Source of the DNA: Sepiola atlantica
Lineage: Eukaryota; Mollusca; Cephalopoda; Sepiida; Sepiolidae
Length of the DNA stretch: 64,000 bases
Assembly (NCBI GenBank): GCA_963556195.1
Contig: CAUVYP010000593.1
Span: forward strand, 186,001-250,000
Reading direction: 5' to 3'
Shown here piece by piece: positions 23,157 to 35,989 of this stretch. How positions within the stretch are numbered: position 1 is the first letter of the stretch; each line of letters starts with the position of its first letter. Under the pieces are notes generated by a model. The model saw only the letters and a program-made list of their open reading frames with translations. It was not told where the DNA came from and searched no databases. The position numbers were made by a program, and so were the translations under genes.

Positions 23157-24644
23157 TTAGCGCGTTTTAAAGTTGATATCGCTTTTGTTTATAACTTCCA
23201 CATTTATTCGAATTGTGCAACGAAACTTTGCACAGATTAGCGGAGTCACATGTTCTACTGTAGTACCAAGTTTCAGAAGTGCAGCTCTTGTACTGCCGGA
23301 GATATGTCGATACAAACTGAATACGCAAAACATCAACAAAATTTAGCGCGTTTTAAAGTTGATATCGCTTTTGTTTATAACTTCCACATTTATTCGAATT
23401 GTGCTACGAAACTTTGCAGACCGTCGCGGAGACACACGTTCTACTGAAGTACCAAGTTTCAGAAGTGCAGCTCTTGTACTGCCGGAGATATGTCGATACA
23501 AACTGAATACGCAAAACATCAACAAAATTTAGCGCGTTTTAAAGTTGATATCGCTTTTGTTTATAACTTTCACATTTATTCGAATTGTGCAACGAAACTT
23601 TGCACAGATAAGCGGAGTCACATTTTCTACTGAAGTACCCAGTTTCAGAAGTGCAGCTCTTGTACTGCCGGAGATATGTCGATACAAACTGAATACGCAA
23701 AACATCAACAAAATTTAGCGCGTTTTAAAGTTGATATCGGTTTTGTTTATAACTTCCACATTTATTCGAATTGTGCAACGAAACTTTGTAGACAGTCGCG
23801 GATAGGCCTTTTCTACTGAGGTACCAAGTTTCAGAAGTGCAGCTCTTGTACTGCCGGAGATATGTCGATACAAACTGAATACGCAAAACATCGACAAAAT
23901 TTAGCGCGTTTTAAAGTTGATATCGCTTTTGTTTATAACTTCCACATTTATTCGAATTGTGCAACGAAACTTTGCACAGATTAGCGGAGTCACATGTTCT
24001 ACTGAAGTACCAAGTTTCAGAAGTGCAGCTCTTGTACTGCCGGAGATATGTCGATACAAACTGAATACGCAAAACATCAACAAAATTTAGCGCGTTTTAA
24101 AGTTGATATCGCTTTTGTTTATAACTTCCACATTTATTCGAATTGTGCTACGAAACTTTGCAGACCGTCGCGGAGACACACGTTCTACTGAAGTACCAAG
24201 TTTCAGAAGTGCAGCTCTTGTACTGCCGGAGATATGTCGATACAAACTGAATACGCAAAACATCAACAAAATTTAGCGCGTTTTAAAGTTGATATCGCTT
24301 TTGTTTATAACTTCCACATTTATTCGAATTGTGCAACGAAACTTTGCACAGATAAGCGGAGTCACATTTTCTACTGAAGTACCCAGTTTCAGAAGTGCAG
24401 CTCTTGTACTGCCGGAGATATGTCGATACAAACTGAATACGCAAAACATCAACAAAATTTAGCGCGTTTTAAAGTTGATATCGCTTTTGTTTATAACTTC
24501 CACATTTATTCGAATTGTGCAACGAGACTTTGTAGACAGTCGCGGATAGGCCTTCTCTACTGAGGTACCAAGTTTCAGAAGTGCAGCTCTTGTACTGCCG
24601 GAGATATGTCGATACAAACTGAATACGCAAAACATCAGCAAAAT
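23157..24644. repeat. 4-unit tandem duplication: A-B-G-D twice
   Basis: Copies are at 23157-23900 and 23901-24644 (744 bp each). Both G units share the otherwise rare 'cacagataagcgg' with 'acattttcta'. Differences: 'ctgtagtacc' in the first A, 'actttcacat' in the first G, 'gatatcggtttt' in the first D, and 'aacgagac' in the second D. Confidence 0.87.
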
Positions 24645-25760
24645 TTAGCGCGTTTTAAAGTTGATATCGCTTTTGTTTATAACTTCCACATTTATTCGAA
24701 TTGTGCAACGAAACTTTGCAGACAGTCGCGGAGACACATGTTCTACTGAAGTACCAAGTTTCAGAAGTGCAGCTCTTGTACTGCCGGAGATATGTCGATA
24801 CAAACCGAATACGCAAAACATCAACAAAATTTAGCGCGTTTTAAAGTTGATATCGGTTTTGTTTATAACTTCCACATTTATTCGAATTGTGCAACGAAAC
24901 TTTGCACAGATTAGCGGAGTCACATGTTCTACGGAAGTACCAAGTTTCAGAAGTGCAGCTCTTGTACTGCCGGAGATATGTCGATACAAACTGAATACGC
25001 AAAACATCAACAAAATTTAGCGCGTTTTAAAGTTGATATCGCTTTTGTTTATAACTTCCACATTTATTCGAATTGTGCAACGAAACTTTGCACAGATAAG
25101 CGGAGTCACATTTTCTACTGAAGTACCCAGTTTCAGAAGTGCAGCTCTTGTACTGCCGGAGATATGTCGATACAAACTGAATACGCAAAACATCAACAAA
25201 ATTTAGCGCGTTTTAAAGTTGATATCGCTTTTGTTTATAACTTCCACATTTATTCGAATTGTGCAACGAAACTTTGTAGACAGTCGCGGATAGGCCTTTT
25301 CTACTGAGGTACCAAGTTTCAGAAGTGCAGCTCTTGTACTGCCGGAGATATGTCGATACAAACTGAATACGCAAAACATCAGCAAAATTAAGCGCGTTTT
25401 AAAGTTGATATCGCTTTTGTTCATAACTTCCACATTTATTCGAATTGTGCAACGAAACTTTGCAGACAGTCGCGGAGACACATGTTCTACTGAAGTACCA
25501 AGTTTCAGAAGTGCAGCTCTTGTACTGCCGGAGATATGTCGATACAAACCGAATACGCAAAACATCAACAAAATTTAGCGCGTTTTAAAGTTGATATCGC
25601 TTTTGTTTATAACTTCCACATTTATTCGAATTGTGCAACGAAACTTTGCACAGATTAGCGGAGTCACATGTTCTACGGAAGTACCAAGTTTCAGAAGTGC
25701 AGCTCTTGTACTGCCGGAGATTTGTCGATACAAACTGAATACGCAAAACATCAACAAAAT
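24273..25760. repeat. 4-unit tandem duplication: G-D-C-A twice, overlapping the previous one
   Basis: Copies are at 24273-25016 and 25017-25760. Both D units end 'catcagcaaaat' and both G units have 'cacagataagcgg'. In the second D the following junction is 'aaaattaagcg', so the minus-strand stop is lost. The unit at 25575 has 'ggagatttg'. The overlap with 23157-24644 means the exchanges were sequential. Confidence 0.87.
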
Positions 25761-26690
25761 TTAGCGCGTTTTAAAGTTGATATCGCTTTTGTTTATAACT
25801 TCCACATTTATTCGAATTGTGCAACGAAACTTTGCACAGGTTAGCGGAGTCACATGTTCTACGGAAGCACCAAGTTTCAGAAGTGCAGCCCTTGTACTGC
25901 CGGAGATATGTCGATACAAACTGAATACGCAAACTATCAACAAAATTTAGTGCGATTTAAAGTTGATATCGCTTTTGTTTATAACTTCACCATTCTTTAG
26001 AATTGTGCAACGAAACTTTGCAGAGATAAGCGGAGTCACATGCTCTACTGAAGTACCAAGTTTCAGAAGTGCAGCTCTTGTACTGCCGGAGATATGTCGA
26101 TACAAACCGAATACGCAAAACATCAACAAAATTTAGCGCGTTTTAAAGTTGATATCGCTTTTGTTTATAACTTCCACATTTATTCGAATTGTGCAACGAA
26201 ACTTTGCACAGATTAGCGGAGTCACATTTTCTACTGAAGTACCCAGTTTCAGAAGTGCAGCTCTTGTACTGCCGGAGATATGTCGATACAAACTGAATAC
26301 GCAAAACATCAACAAAATTTAGTGCGTTTTAAAGTTAATATCGCTTTTGTTTATAACTTCCACATTTATTCGAATTGTGCAACGAAACTTTGCAGACCGT
26401 CGCGGAGACACACGTTCTACTGAAGTACCAAGTTTCAGAAGTGCAGCTCTTGTACTGCCGGAGATATGTCGATACAAACTGAATACGCAAAACATCAACA
26501 AAATTTAGCGCGTTTTAAAGTTGATATCGCTTTTGTTTATAACTTCCACATTTATTCGAATTGTGCAACGAAACTTTGCACAGATTAGCGGAGTCACATT
26601 TTCTACTGAAGTACCCAGTTTCAGAAGTGCAGCTCTTTTACTGCCGGAGATATGTCGATACAAACTGAATACGCAAAACATCAACAAAAT
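25761..26690. repeat. Five units: F-E-G-B-G
   Basis: A truncated HOR turn. The F unit has 'gcagcccttg', seen also at 27621. The junction before B is 'ttagtgcgttttaaagttaat', a private combination. The last G has 'gcagctcttttac'. Confidence 0.86.
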
Positions 26691-27992
26691 TTAGCGCGTT
26701 TTAAAGTTGATATCGCTTTTGTTTATAACTTCCACATTTATTCGAATTGTGCAACCAAACTTTGCACAGGTTAGCGGAGTCACATGTTCTACGGAAGCAC
26801 CAAGTTTCAGAAGTGCAGCTCTTGTACTGCCGGAGATATGTCGATACAAACTGAATACGCAAACTATCAACAATATTTTGTGCGATTTAAAGTTGATATC
26901 GCTTTTGTTTATAACTTCACCATTCTTTAGAATTGTGCAACGAAACTTTGCAGAGATAAGCGGAGTCACATGCTCTACTGAAGTACCAAGTTTCAGAAGT
27001 GCAGCTCTTGTACTGCCGGAGATATGTCGATACAAACCGAATACGCAAAACATCAACAAAATTTAGCGCGTTTTAAAGTTGATATCGCTTTTGTTTATAA
27101 CTTCCACATTTATTCGAATTGTGCAACGAAACTTTGCACAGATTAGCGGAGTCACATGTTCTACGGAAGTACAAAGTTTCAGAAGTGCAGCTCTTGTACT
27201 GCCGGAGATATGTCGATACAAACTGAATACGCAAAACATCAACAAAATTTAGCGCGTTTTAAAGTTGATATCGCTTTTGTTTATAACTTCCACATTTATT
27301 CGAATTGTGCAACGAAACTTTGCACAGGTTAGCGGAGTCACATGTTCTACGGAAGCACCAAGTTTCAGAAGTGCAGCTCTTGTACTGCCGGAGATATGTC
27401 GATACAAACTGAATACGCAAAACATCAACAAAATTTAGCGCGTTTTAAAGTTGATATCGCTTTTGTTTATAACTTCCACATTTATTCGAATTGTGATACG
27501 AAACTTTGCAGACAGTCGCGGAGACACATGTTCTACTGAAGTACCAAGTTTCTGAAGTGCAGCTCTTGTACTGCCGGAGATATGTCGATACAAACCGAAT
27601 ACGCAAAACATCAACAAAATTTAGCGCGTTTTAAAGTTGATATCGCTTTTGTTTATAACTTCCACATTTATTCGAATTGTGCAACGAAACTTTGCACAGG
27701 TTAGCGGAGTCACATGTTCTACGGAAGCACCAAGTTTCAGAAGTGCAGCCCTTGTACTGCCGGAGATATGTCGATACAAACTGAATACGCAAACTATCAA
27801 CAAAATTTAGTGCGATTTAAAGTTGATATCGCTTTTGTTTATAACTTCACCATTCTTTAGAATTGTGCAACGAAACTTTGCAGAGATAAGCGGAGTCACA
27901 TGCTCTACTGAAGTACCAAGTTTCAGAAGTGCAGCTCTTTTACTGCCGGAGATATGTCGATACAAACTGAATACGCAAAAAATCAACAAAAT
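26691..27992. repeat. 7-unit block, copy 1: F-E-A-F-C-F-E
   Basis: A 1302-bp block repeated directly at 27993-29294. Shared private marks: 'gcaaccaaac' in the first F, 'caatattttgtgcg' at the F/E junction (which removes the unit stop on both strands), 'gtgatacg' in C, and 'tttctgaag' in C. The C-F step shows that the A of C-A-F is missing. Confidence 0.92.
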
Positions 27993-29294
27993 TTAGCGCG
28001 TTTTAAAGTTGATATCGCTTTTGTTTATAACTTCCACATTTATTCGAATTGTGCAACCAAACTTTGCACAGGTTAGCGGAGTCACATGTTCTACGGAAGC
28101 ACCAAGTTTCAGAAGTGCAGCTCTTGTACTGCCGGAGATATGTCGATACAAACTGAATACGCAAACTATCAACAATATTTTGTGCGATTTAAAGTTGATA
28201 TCGCTTTTGTTTATAACTTCACCATTCTTTAGAATTGTGCAACGAAACTTTGCAGAGATAAGCGGAGTCACATGCTCTACTGAAGTACCAAGTTTCAGAA
28301 GTGCAGCTCTTGTACTGCCGGAGATATGTCGATACAAACCGAATACGCAAAACATCAACAAAATTTAGCGCGTTTTAAAGTTGATATCGCTTTTGTTTAT
28401 AACTTCCACATTTATTCGAATTGTGCAACGAAACTTTGCACAGATTAGCGGAGTCACATGTTCTACGGAAGTACCAAGTTTCAGAAGTGCAGCTCTTGTA
28501 CTGCCGGAGATATGTCGATACAAACTGAATACGCAAAACATCAACAAAATTTAGCGCGTTTTAAAGTTGATATCGCTTTTGTTTATAACTTCCACATTTA
28601 TTCGAATTGTGCAACGAAACTTTGCACAGGTTAGCGGAGTCACATGTTCTACGGAAGCACCAAGTTTCAGAAGTGCAGCTCTTGTACTGCCGGAGATATG
28701 TCGATACAAACTGAATACGCAAAACATCAACAAAATTTAGCGCGTTTTAAAGTTGATATCGCTTTTGTTTATAACTTCCACATTTATTCGAATTGTGATA
28801 CGAAACTTTGCAGACAGTCGCGGAGACACATGTTCTACTGAAGTACCAAGTTTCTGAAGTGCAGCTCTTGTACTGCCGGAGATATGTCGATACAAACCGA
28901 ATACGCAAAACATCAACAAAATTTAGCGCGTTTTAAAGTTGATATCGCTTTTGTTTATAACTTCCACATTTATTCGAATTGTGCAACGAAACTTTGCACA
29001 GGTTAGCGGAGTCACATGTTCTACGGAAGCACCAAGTTTCAGAAGTGCAGCTCTTGTACTGCCGGAGATATGTCGATACAAACTGAATACGCAAACTATC
29101 AACAAAATTTAGTGCGATTTAAAGTTGATATCGCTTTTGTTTATAACTTCACCATTCTTTAGAATTGTGCAACGAAACTTTGCAGAGATAAGCGGAGTCA
29201 CATGCTCTACTGAAGTACCAAGTTTCAGAAGTGCAGCTCTTGTACTGCCGGAGATATGTCGATACAAACCGAATACGCAAAACATCAACAAAAT
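27993..29294. repeat. 7-unit block, copy 2: F-E-A-F-C-F-E
   Basis: Second copy of 26691-27992. Differences seen: 'taccaag' for 'tacaaag' in the A unit, 'gcagctcttg' for 'gcagcccttg' in the second-last unit, and a different right part of the last E unit ('accgaatacg' here, 'gcagctcttttac' in copy 1). The exchange point is therefore inside an E unit. Confidence 0.9.
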
Positions 29295-31897
29295 TTAGCG
29301 CGTTTTAAAGTTGATATCGCTTTTGTTTATAACTTCCACATTTATTCGAATTGTGCAACGAAACTTTGCACAGATTAGCGGAGTCACATGTTCTACGGAA
29401 GTACCAAGTTTCAGAAGTGCAGCTCTTGTACTGCCGGAGATATGTCGATACAAACTGAATACGCAAAACATCAACAAAATTTAGCGCGTTTTAAAGTTGA
29501 TATCGCTTTTGTTTATAACTTCCACATTTATTCGAATTGTGCAACGAAACTTTGCACAGGTTAGCGGAGTCACATGTTCTACGGAAGCACCAAGTTTCAG
29601 AAGTGCAGCTCTTGTACTGCCGGAGATATGTCGATACAAACTGAATACGCAAAACATCAACAAAATTTAGCGCGTTTTAAAGTTGATATCGCTTTTGTTT
29701 ATAACTTCCACATTTATTCGAATTGTGCAACGAAACTTTGCAGACAGTCGCGGAGACACATGTTCTACTGAAGTACCAAGTTTCAGAAGTGCAGCTCTTG
29801 TACTGCCGGAGATATGTCGATACAAACCGAATACGCAAAACATCAACAAAATTTAGCGCGTTTTAAAGTTGATATCGCTTTTGTTTATAACTTCCACATT
29901 TATTCGAATTGTGCAACGAAACTTTGCACAGATTAGCGGAGTCACATGTTCTACGGAAGTACCAAGTTTCAGAAGTGCAGCTCTTGTACTGCCGGAGATA
30001 TGTCGATACAAACTGAATACGCAAAACATCAACAAAATTTAGCGCGTTTTAAAGTTGATATCGCTTTTGTTTATAACTTCCACATTTATTCGAATTGTGC
30101 AACGAAACTTTGCACAGGTTAGCGGAGTCACATGTTCTACGGAAGCACCAAGTTTCAGAAGTGCAGCTCTTGTACTGCCGGAGATATGTCGATACAAACT
30201 GAATACGCAAACTATCAACAAAATTTAGTGCGATTTAAAGTTGATATCGCTTTTGTTTATAACTTCACCATTCTTTAGAATTGTGCAACGAAACTTTGCA
30301 GAGATAAGCGGAGTCACATGCTCTACTGAAGTACCAAGTTTCAGAAGTGCAGCTCTTGTACTGCCGGAGATATGTCGATACAAACCGAATACGCAAAACA
30401 TCAACAAAATTTAGCGCGTTTTAAAGTTGATATCGCTTTTGTTTATAACTTCCACATTTATTCGAATTGTGCAACGAAACTTTGCACAGATTAGCGGAGT
30501 CACATTTTCTACTGAAGTACCCAGTTTCAGAAGTGCAGCTCTTGTACTGCCGGAGATATGTCGATACAAACTGAATAAGCAAAACATCAACAAAATTTAG
30601 CGCGTTTTAAAGTTGATATCGCTTTTGTTTATAACTTCCACATTTATTCGAATTGTGCAACGAAACTTTGCAGACCGTCGCGGAGACACACGTTCTACTG
30701 AAGTACCAAGTTTCAGAAGTGCAGCTCTTGTACTGCCGGAGATATGTCGATACAAACTGAATACGCAAAACATCAACAAAATTTAGCGCGTTTTAAAGTT
30801 GATATCGCTTTTGTTTATAACTTCCACATTTATTCGAATTGTGCAACGAAACTTTGCACAGATTAGCGGAGTCACATTTTCTACTGAAGTACCCAGTTTC
30901 AAAGTGCAGCTCTTGTACTGCCGGAGATATGTCGATACAAACTGAATACGCAAAACATCAACAAAATTTAGTGCGATTTAAAGTTGATATCGCTTTTGTT
31001 TATAACTTCACCATTCTTTAGAATTGTGCAACGAAACTTTGCAGAGATAAGCGGAGTCATATGCCCTACTGAAGTACCAAGTTTCAGAAGTGCAGCTCTT
31101 GTACTGCCGGAGATATGTCGATACAAACCGAATACGCAAAACATCAACAAAATTTAGCGCGTTTTAAAGTTGATATCGCTTTTGTTTATAACTTCCACAT
31201 TTATTCGAATTGTGCAACGAAACTTTGTAGACAGTCGCGGATAGGCCTTTTCTACTGAGGTACCAAGTTTCAGAAGTGCAGCTCTTGTACTGCCGGAGAT
31301 ATGTCGATACAAACTGAATACGCAAAACATCAACAAAATTTAGCGCGTTTTAAAGTTGATATCGCTTTTGTTTATAACTTCCACATTTATTCGAATTGTG
31401 CAACGAAACTTTGCAGACAGTCGCGGAGACACATGTTCTACTGAAGTACCAAGTTTCAGAAGTGCAGCTCTTGTACTGCCGGAGATATGTCGATACAAAC
31501 CGAATACGCAAAACATCAACAAAATTTAGCGCGTTTTAAAGTTGATATCGCTTTTGTTTATAACTTCCACATTTATTCGAATTGTGCAACGAAACTTTGC
31601 ACAGATTAGCGGACTCACATGTTCTACGGAAGTACCAAGTTTCAGAAGTGCAGCTCTTGTACTGCCGGAGATATGTCGATACAAACTGAATACGCAAACT
31701 ATCAACAAAATTTAGTGCGATTTAAAGTTGATATCGCTTTTGTTTATAACTTCACCATTCTTTAGAATTGTGCAACGAAACTTTGCAGAGATAAGCGGAG
31801 TCACATGCTCTACTGTAGTACCAAGTTTCAGAAGTGCAGCTCTTGTACTGCCGGAGATATGTCGATACAAACTGAATACGCAAAACATCGACAAAAT
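29295..31897. repeat. 14 units with an out-of-order E: A-F-C-A-F-E-G-B-G-E-D-C-A-E
   Basis: HOR order is recognisable, but an E unit (30968) sits between G and D. It carries 'catatgccct', otherwise seen only in the E unit at 21669. The unit before it is 185 bp long and lacks the expected 'caaactatcaac' tail. Together these mark an ectopic junction at about 30960. Confidence 0.87.
30783..30967. repeat. 185-bp G unit beside an atypical junction
   Basis: At 30897-30909 it reads 'tttcaaagtgcag' where other units have 'tttcagaagtgcag', a loss of one base. It ends with the common 'caaaacatcaac' but is followed by an E unit. The one-base loss is about 65 bases from that junction. Confidence 0.9.
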
Positions 31898-33385
31898 TTA
31901 GCGCGTTTTAAAGTTGATATCGCTTTTGTTTATAACTTCCACATTTATTCGAATTGTGCAACGAAACTTTGCACAGATTAGCGGAGTCACATGTTCTACT
32001 GAAGTACCAAGTTTCAGAAGTGCAGCTCTTGTACTGCCGGAGATATGTCGATACAAACTGAATACGCAAAACATCAACAAAATTTAGCGCGTTTTAAAGT
32101 TGATATCGCTTTTGTTTATAACTTCCACATTTATTCGAATTGTGCAACGAAACTTTGCAGACCGTCGCGGAGACACACGTTCTACTGAAGTACCAAGTTT
32201 CAGAAGTGCAGCTCTTGTACTGCCGGAGATATGTCGATACAAACTGAATACGCAAAACATCAACAAAATTTAGCGGGTTTTAAAGTTGATATCGCTTTTG
32301 TTTATAACTTCCACATTTATTCGAATTGTGCAACGAAACTTTGCACAGATTAGCGGAGTCACATTTTCTACTGAAGTACCCAGTTTCAGAAGTGCAGCTC
32401 TTTTACTGCCGGAGATATGTCGATACAAACTGAATACGCAAAACATCAACAAAATTTAGCGCGTTTTAAAGTTGATATCGCTTTTGTTTATAACTTCCAC
32501 ATTTATTCGAATTGTGCAACGAAACTTTGTAGACAGTCGCGGATAGGCCTTTTCTACTGAGGTACCAAGTTTCAGAAGTGCAGCTCTTGTACTGCCGGAG
32601 ATATGTCGATAAAAACTGAATACGCAAAACATCAACAAAATTTAGCGCGTTTTAAAGTTGATATCGCTTTTGTTTATAACTTCCACATTTATTCGAATTG
32701 TGCAACGAAACTTTGCAGACAGTCGCGGAGACACATGTTCTACTGAAGTACCAAGTTTCAGAAGTGCAGCTCTGGTACTGCCGGAGATATGTCGATACAA
32801 ACCGAATACGCAAAACATCAACAAAATTTAGCGCGTTTTAAAGTTGATATCGCTTTTGTTTATAACTTCCACATTTATTCGAATTGTGCAACGAAACTTT
32901 GCACAGATTAGCGGAGTCACATGTTCTACGGAAGTACCAAGTTTCAGAAGTGCAGCTCTTGTACTGCCGGAGATATGTCGATACAAACTGAATACGCAAA
33001 ACATCAACAAAATTTAGCGCGTTTTAAAGTTGATATCGCTTTTGTTTATAACTTCCACATTTATTCGAATTGTGCAACGAAACTTTGCACAGGTTAGCGG
33101 AGTCACATGTTCTACGGAAGCACCAAGTTTCAACAGTGCAGCTCTTGTACTGCCGGAGATATGTCGATACAAACTGAATACGCAAAACATCAACAAAATT
33201 TAGCGCGTTTTAAAGTTGATATCGCTTTTGTTTATAACTTCCACATTTATTCGAATTGTGATACGAAACTTTGCAGACAGTCGCGGAGACACATGTTCTA
33301 CTGAAGTACCATGTTTCAGAAGTGCAGCTCTTGTACTGCCGGAGATATGTCGATACAAACTGAATACGCAAAACATCAAAAAAAT

Positions 33386-33571
33386 TTAGCGCGTCTTAAA
33401 GTTGATATCGCTTTTGTTTATAACTTCCACATTTATTCGAATTGTGCAACGAAACTTTGCACAGATTAGCGGAGTCACATTTTCTACTGAAGTACTAAGT
33501 TTCAGAAGTGCAGCTCTTGTACTGCCGGAGATATGTCGATACAAACTGAATACGCAAAACATCGACAAAAT
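33386..33571. repeat. Class S satellite unit (first S in the window)
   Basis: S resembles G (acattttcta) but has 'tactaag' and usually ends 'catcgacaaaat', a tail shared with E units. This is the first S unit; S is then frequent to the right edge. It marks the left end of the right domain. Units at 34874, 36734 and 41012 share a private 'tacttag'. Confidence 0.9.
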
Positions 33572-33757
33572 TTAGCGCGTTTTAAAGTTGATATCGCTTT
33601 TGTTTATAACTTCCACATTTATTCGAATTGTGCAACGAAACTTTGCACAGATTAGCGGAGTCACATGTTCTACTGAAGTACCAAGTTTCAGAAGTGCAGC
33701 TCTTGTACTGCCGGAGATATGTCGATACAAACTGAATACGCAAAACATCAACAAAAT

Positions 33758-33943
33758 TTAGCGCGTTTTAAAGTTGATATCGCTTTTGTTTATAACTTCC
33801 ACATTTATTCGAATTGTGCAACGAAACTTTGCAGACAGTCGCGGATAGGCCTTATCTACTGAAGTACCAAGTTTCAGAAGTGCAGCTCTTGTACTGCCGG
33901 AGATATGTCGATACAAACTGAATACGCAAAACATCAACAAAAT
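33758..33943. repeat. Class H satellite unit (first H in the window)
   Basis: H combines the C-like cagacagtcgcgg with a D-like ataggccttatcta, but without the D 'gaggtacc'. It looks like a C/D recombinant, or a common relative of both. It first appears here, is repeated in the next unit (33944), and replaces D throughout the right domain. The copies at 59614 ('cctaatcta') and 59800 ('ccttgtcta') are private variants. Confidence 0.88.
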
Positions 33944-34129
33944 TTAGCGCGTTTAAAAGTTGATATCGCTTTTGTTTATAACTTCCACATTTATTCGAAT
34001 TGTGCAACGAAACTTTGCAGACAGTCGCGGATAGGCCTTATCTACTGAAGTACCAAGTTTCAGAAGTGCAGCTCTTGTACTGCCGGAGATATGTCGATAC
34101 AAACTGAATACGCAAAACATCAACAAAAT

Positions 34130-35989
34130 TTAGCGCGTTTTAAAGTTGATATCGCTTTTGTTTATAACTTCCACATTTATTCGAATTGTGCAACGAAACT
34201 TTGCACAGATTAGCGGAGTCACATTTTCTACTGAAGTCCCAAGTTTCAGAAGTGCAGCTCTTGTACTGCCGGAGATATGTCGATACAAACGTAATACGCA
34301 AAACATCAACAAAATTTAGCCCGTTTTAAAGTTGATATCGCTTTTGTTTATAACTTCCACATTTATTCGAATTGTGCAACGAAACTTTGCAGACAGTCGC
34401 GGAGACACATGTTCTACTGAAGTACCAAGTTTCAGAAGTGCAGCTCTTGTACTGCCGGAGATATGTCGATACAAACTGAATACGCAAAACATCAACAAAA
34501 TTTAGCGCGTTTTAAAGTTGATATCGCTTTTGTTTATAACTTCCACATTTATTCGAATTGTGCAACGAAACTTGGCACAGATTAGCGGAGTCACATGTTC
34601 TACTGAAGTACCAAGTTTCAGAAGTGCAGCTCTTGTACTGCCGGAGATATGTCGATACAAACTGAATACGCAAACTATCAACAAAATTTAGTGCGATTTA
34701 AAGTTGATATCGCTTTTGTTTATAACTTCACCATTCTTTAGAATTGTGCAACGAAACTTTGCAGAGATAAGCGGAGTCACATGCTCTACTGAAGTACCAA
34801 GTTTCAGAAGTGCAGCTCTTTTACTGCCGGAGATATGTCGATACAAACTGAATACGCAAAACATCGACAAAATTTAGCGCGTTTTAAAGTTGATATCGCT
34901 TTTGTTTATAACTTCCACATTTATTCGAATTGTGCAACGAAACTTTGCACAGATTAGCGGAGTCACATTTTCTACTGAAGTACTTAGTTTCAGAAGTGCA
35001 GCTCTTGTACTGCCGGAGATATGTCGATACAAACTGAATACGCAAAACATCGACAAAATTTAGCGCGTTTTAAAGTTGATATCGCTTTTGTTTATAACTT
35101 CCACATTTATTCGAATTGTGCAACGAAACTTTGCACAGATTAGCGGAGTCACATGTTCTACTGAAGTACCAAGTTTCAGAAGTGCAGCTCTTGTACTGCC
35201 GGAGATATGTCGATACAAACTGAATACGCAAAACATCAACAAAATTTAGCGCGTTTTAAAGTTGATATCGCTTTTGTTTATAACTTCCACATTTATTCGA
35301 ATTGTGCAACGAAACTTTGCACAGATTAGCGGAGTCACATGTTCTACTGAAGTACCAAGTTTCAGAAGTGCAGCTCTTGTACTGCCGGAGATATGTCGAT
35401 ACAAACTGAATACGCAAACTATCAACAAAATTTAGTGCGATTTAAAGTTGATATCGCTTTTGTTTATAACTTCACCATTCTTTAGAATTGTGCCACGAAA
35501 CTTTGCAGAGATAAGCGGAGTCACATACTCTACTGAAGTACCAAGTTTCAGAAGTGCAGCTCTTTTACTGCCGGAGATATGTCGATACAAACTGAATACG
35601 CAAAACATCGACAAAATTTAGCGCGTTTTAAAGTTGATATCGCTTTTGTTTATAACTTCCACATTTATTCGAATTGTGCAACGAAACTTTGCACAGATTA
35701 GCGGAGTCACATTTTCTACTGAAGTACTAAGTTTCAGAAGTGCAGCTCTTGTACTGCCGGAGATATGTCGATACAAACTGAATACGCAAAACATCGACAA
35801 AATTTAGCGCGTTTTAAAGTTGATATCGCTTTTGTTTATAACTTCCACATTTATTCGAATTGTGCAACGAAACTTTGCACAGATTAGCGGAGTCACATTT
35901 TCTACTGAAGTACCAAGTTTCAGAAGTGCAGCTCTTGTACTGCCGGAGATATGTCGATACAAACTGAATACGCAAAACATCAACAAAAT
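34130..35989. repeat. 10-unit HOR, copy 1: G-C-A-E-S-A-A-E-S-G
   Basis: A 1860-bp repeat, directly repeated at 35990-37849. Marks: 'gaagtcccaag' and 'aaacgtaatacg' in the first G, 'aaacttggcac' in the first A, 'tacttag' in the first S, 'gtgccacg' with 'acatactcta' in the second E. I see no difference between the two copies by eye. Confidence 0.93.

Larger units (their letters stand above)
31898..35617. repeat. 20-unit block, copy 1 (3720 bp), spanning the left/right domain boundary
   Basis: The order is A-B-G-D-C-A-F-C-S-A-H-H-G-C-A-E-S-A-A-E. The first eight units use left-domain classes and the rest right-domain classes, with the switch at 33386. Marks shared with copy 2 at 38036: 'ttagcgggtttt' (32270), 'gataaaaactg' (32456), 'ctctggtactg' (32642), 'ttcaacagtgc' (33014), 'taccatgtttcag' (33200), and 'gcgtttaaaag' (33944). 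The one difference I noticed is 'gcgtcttaaag' near 33392. Confidence 0.94.
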
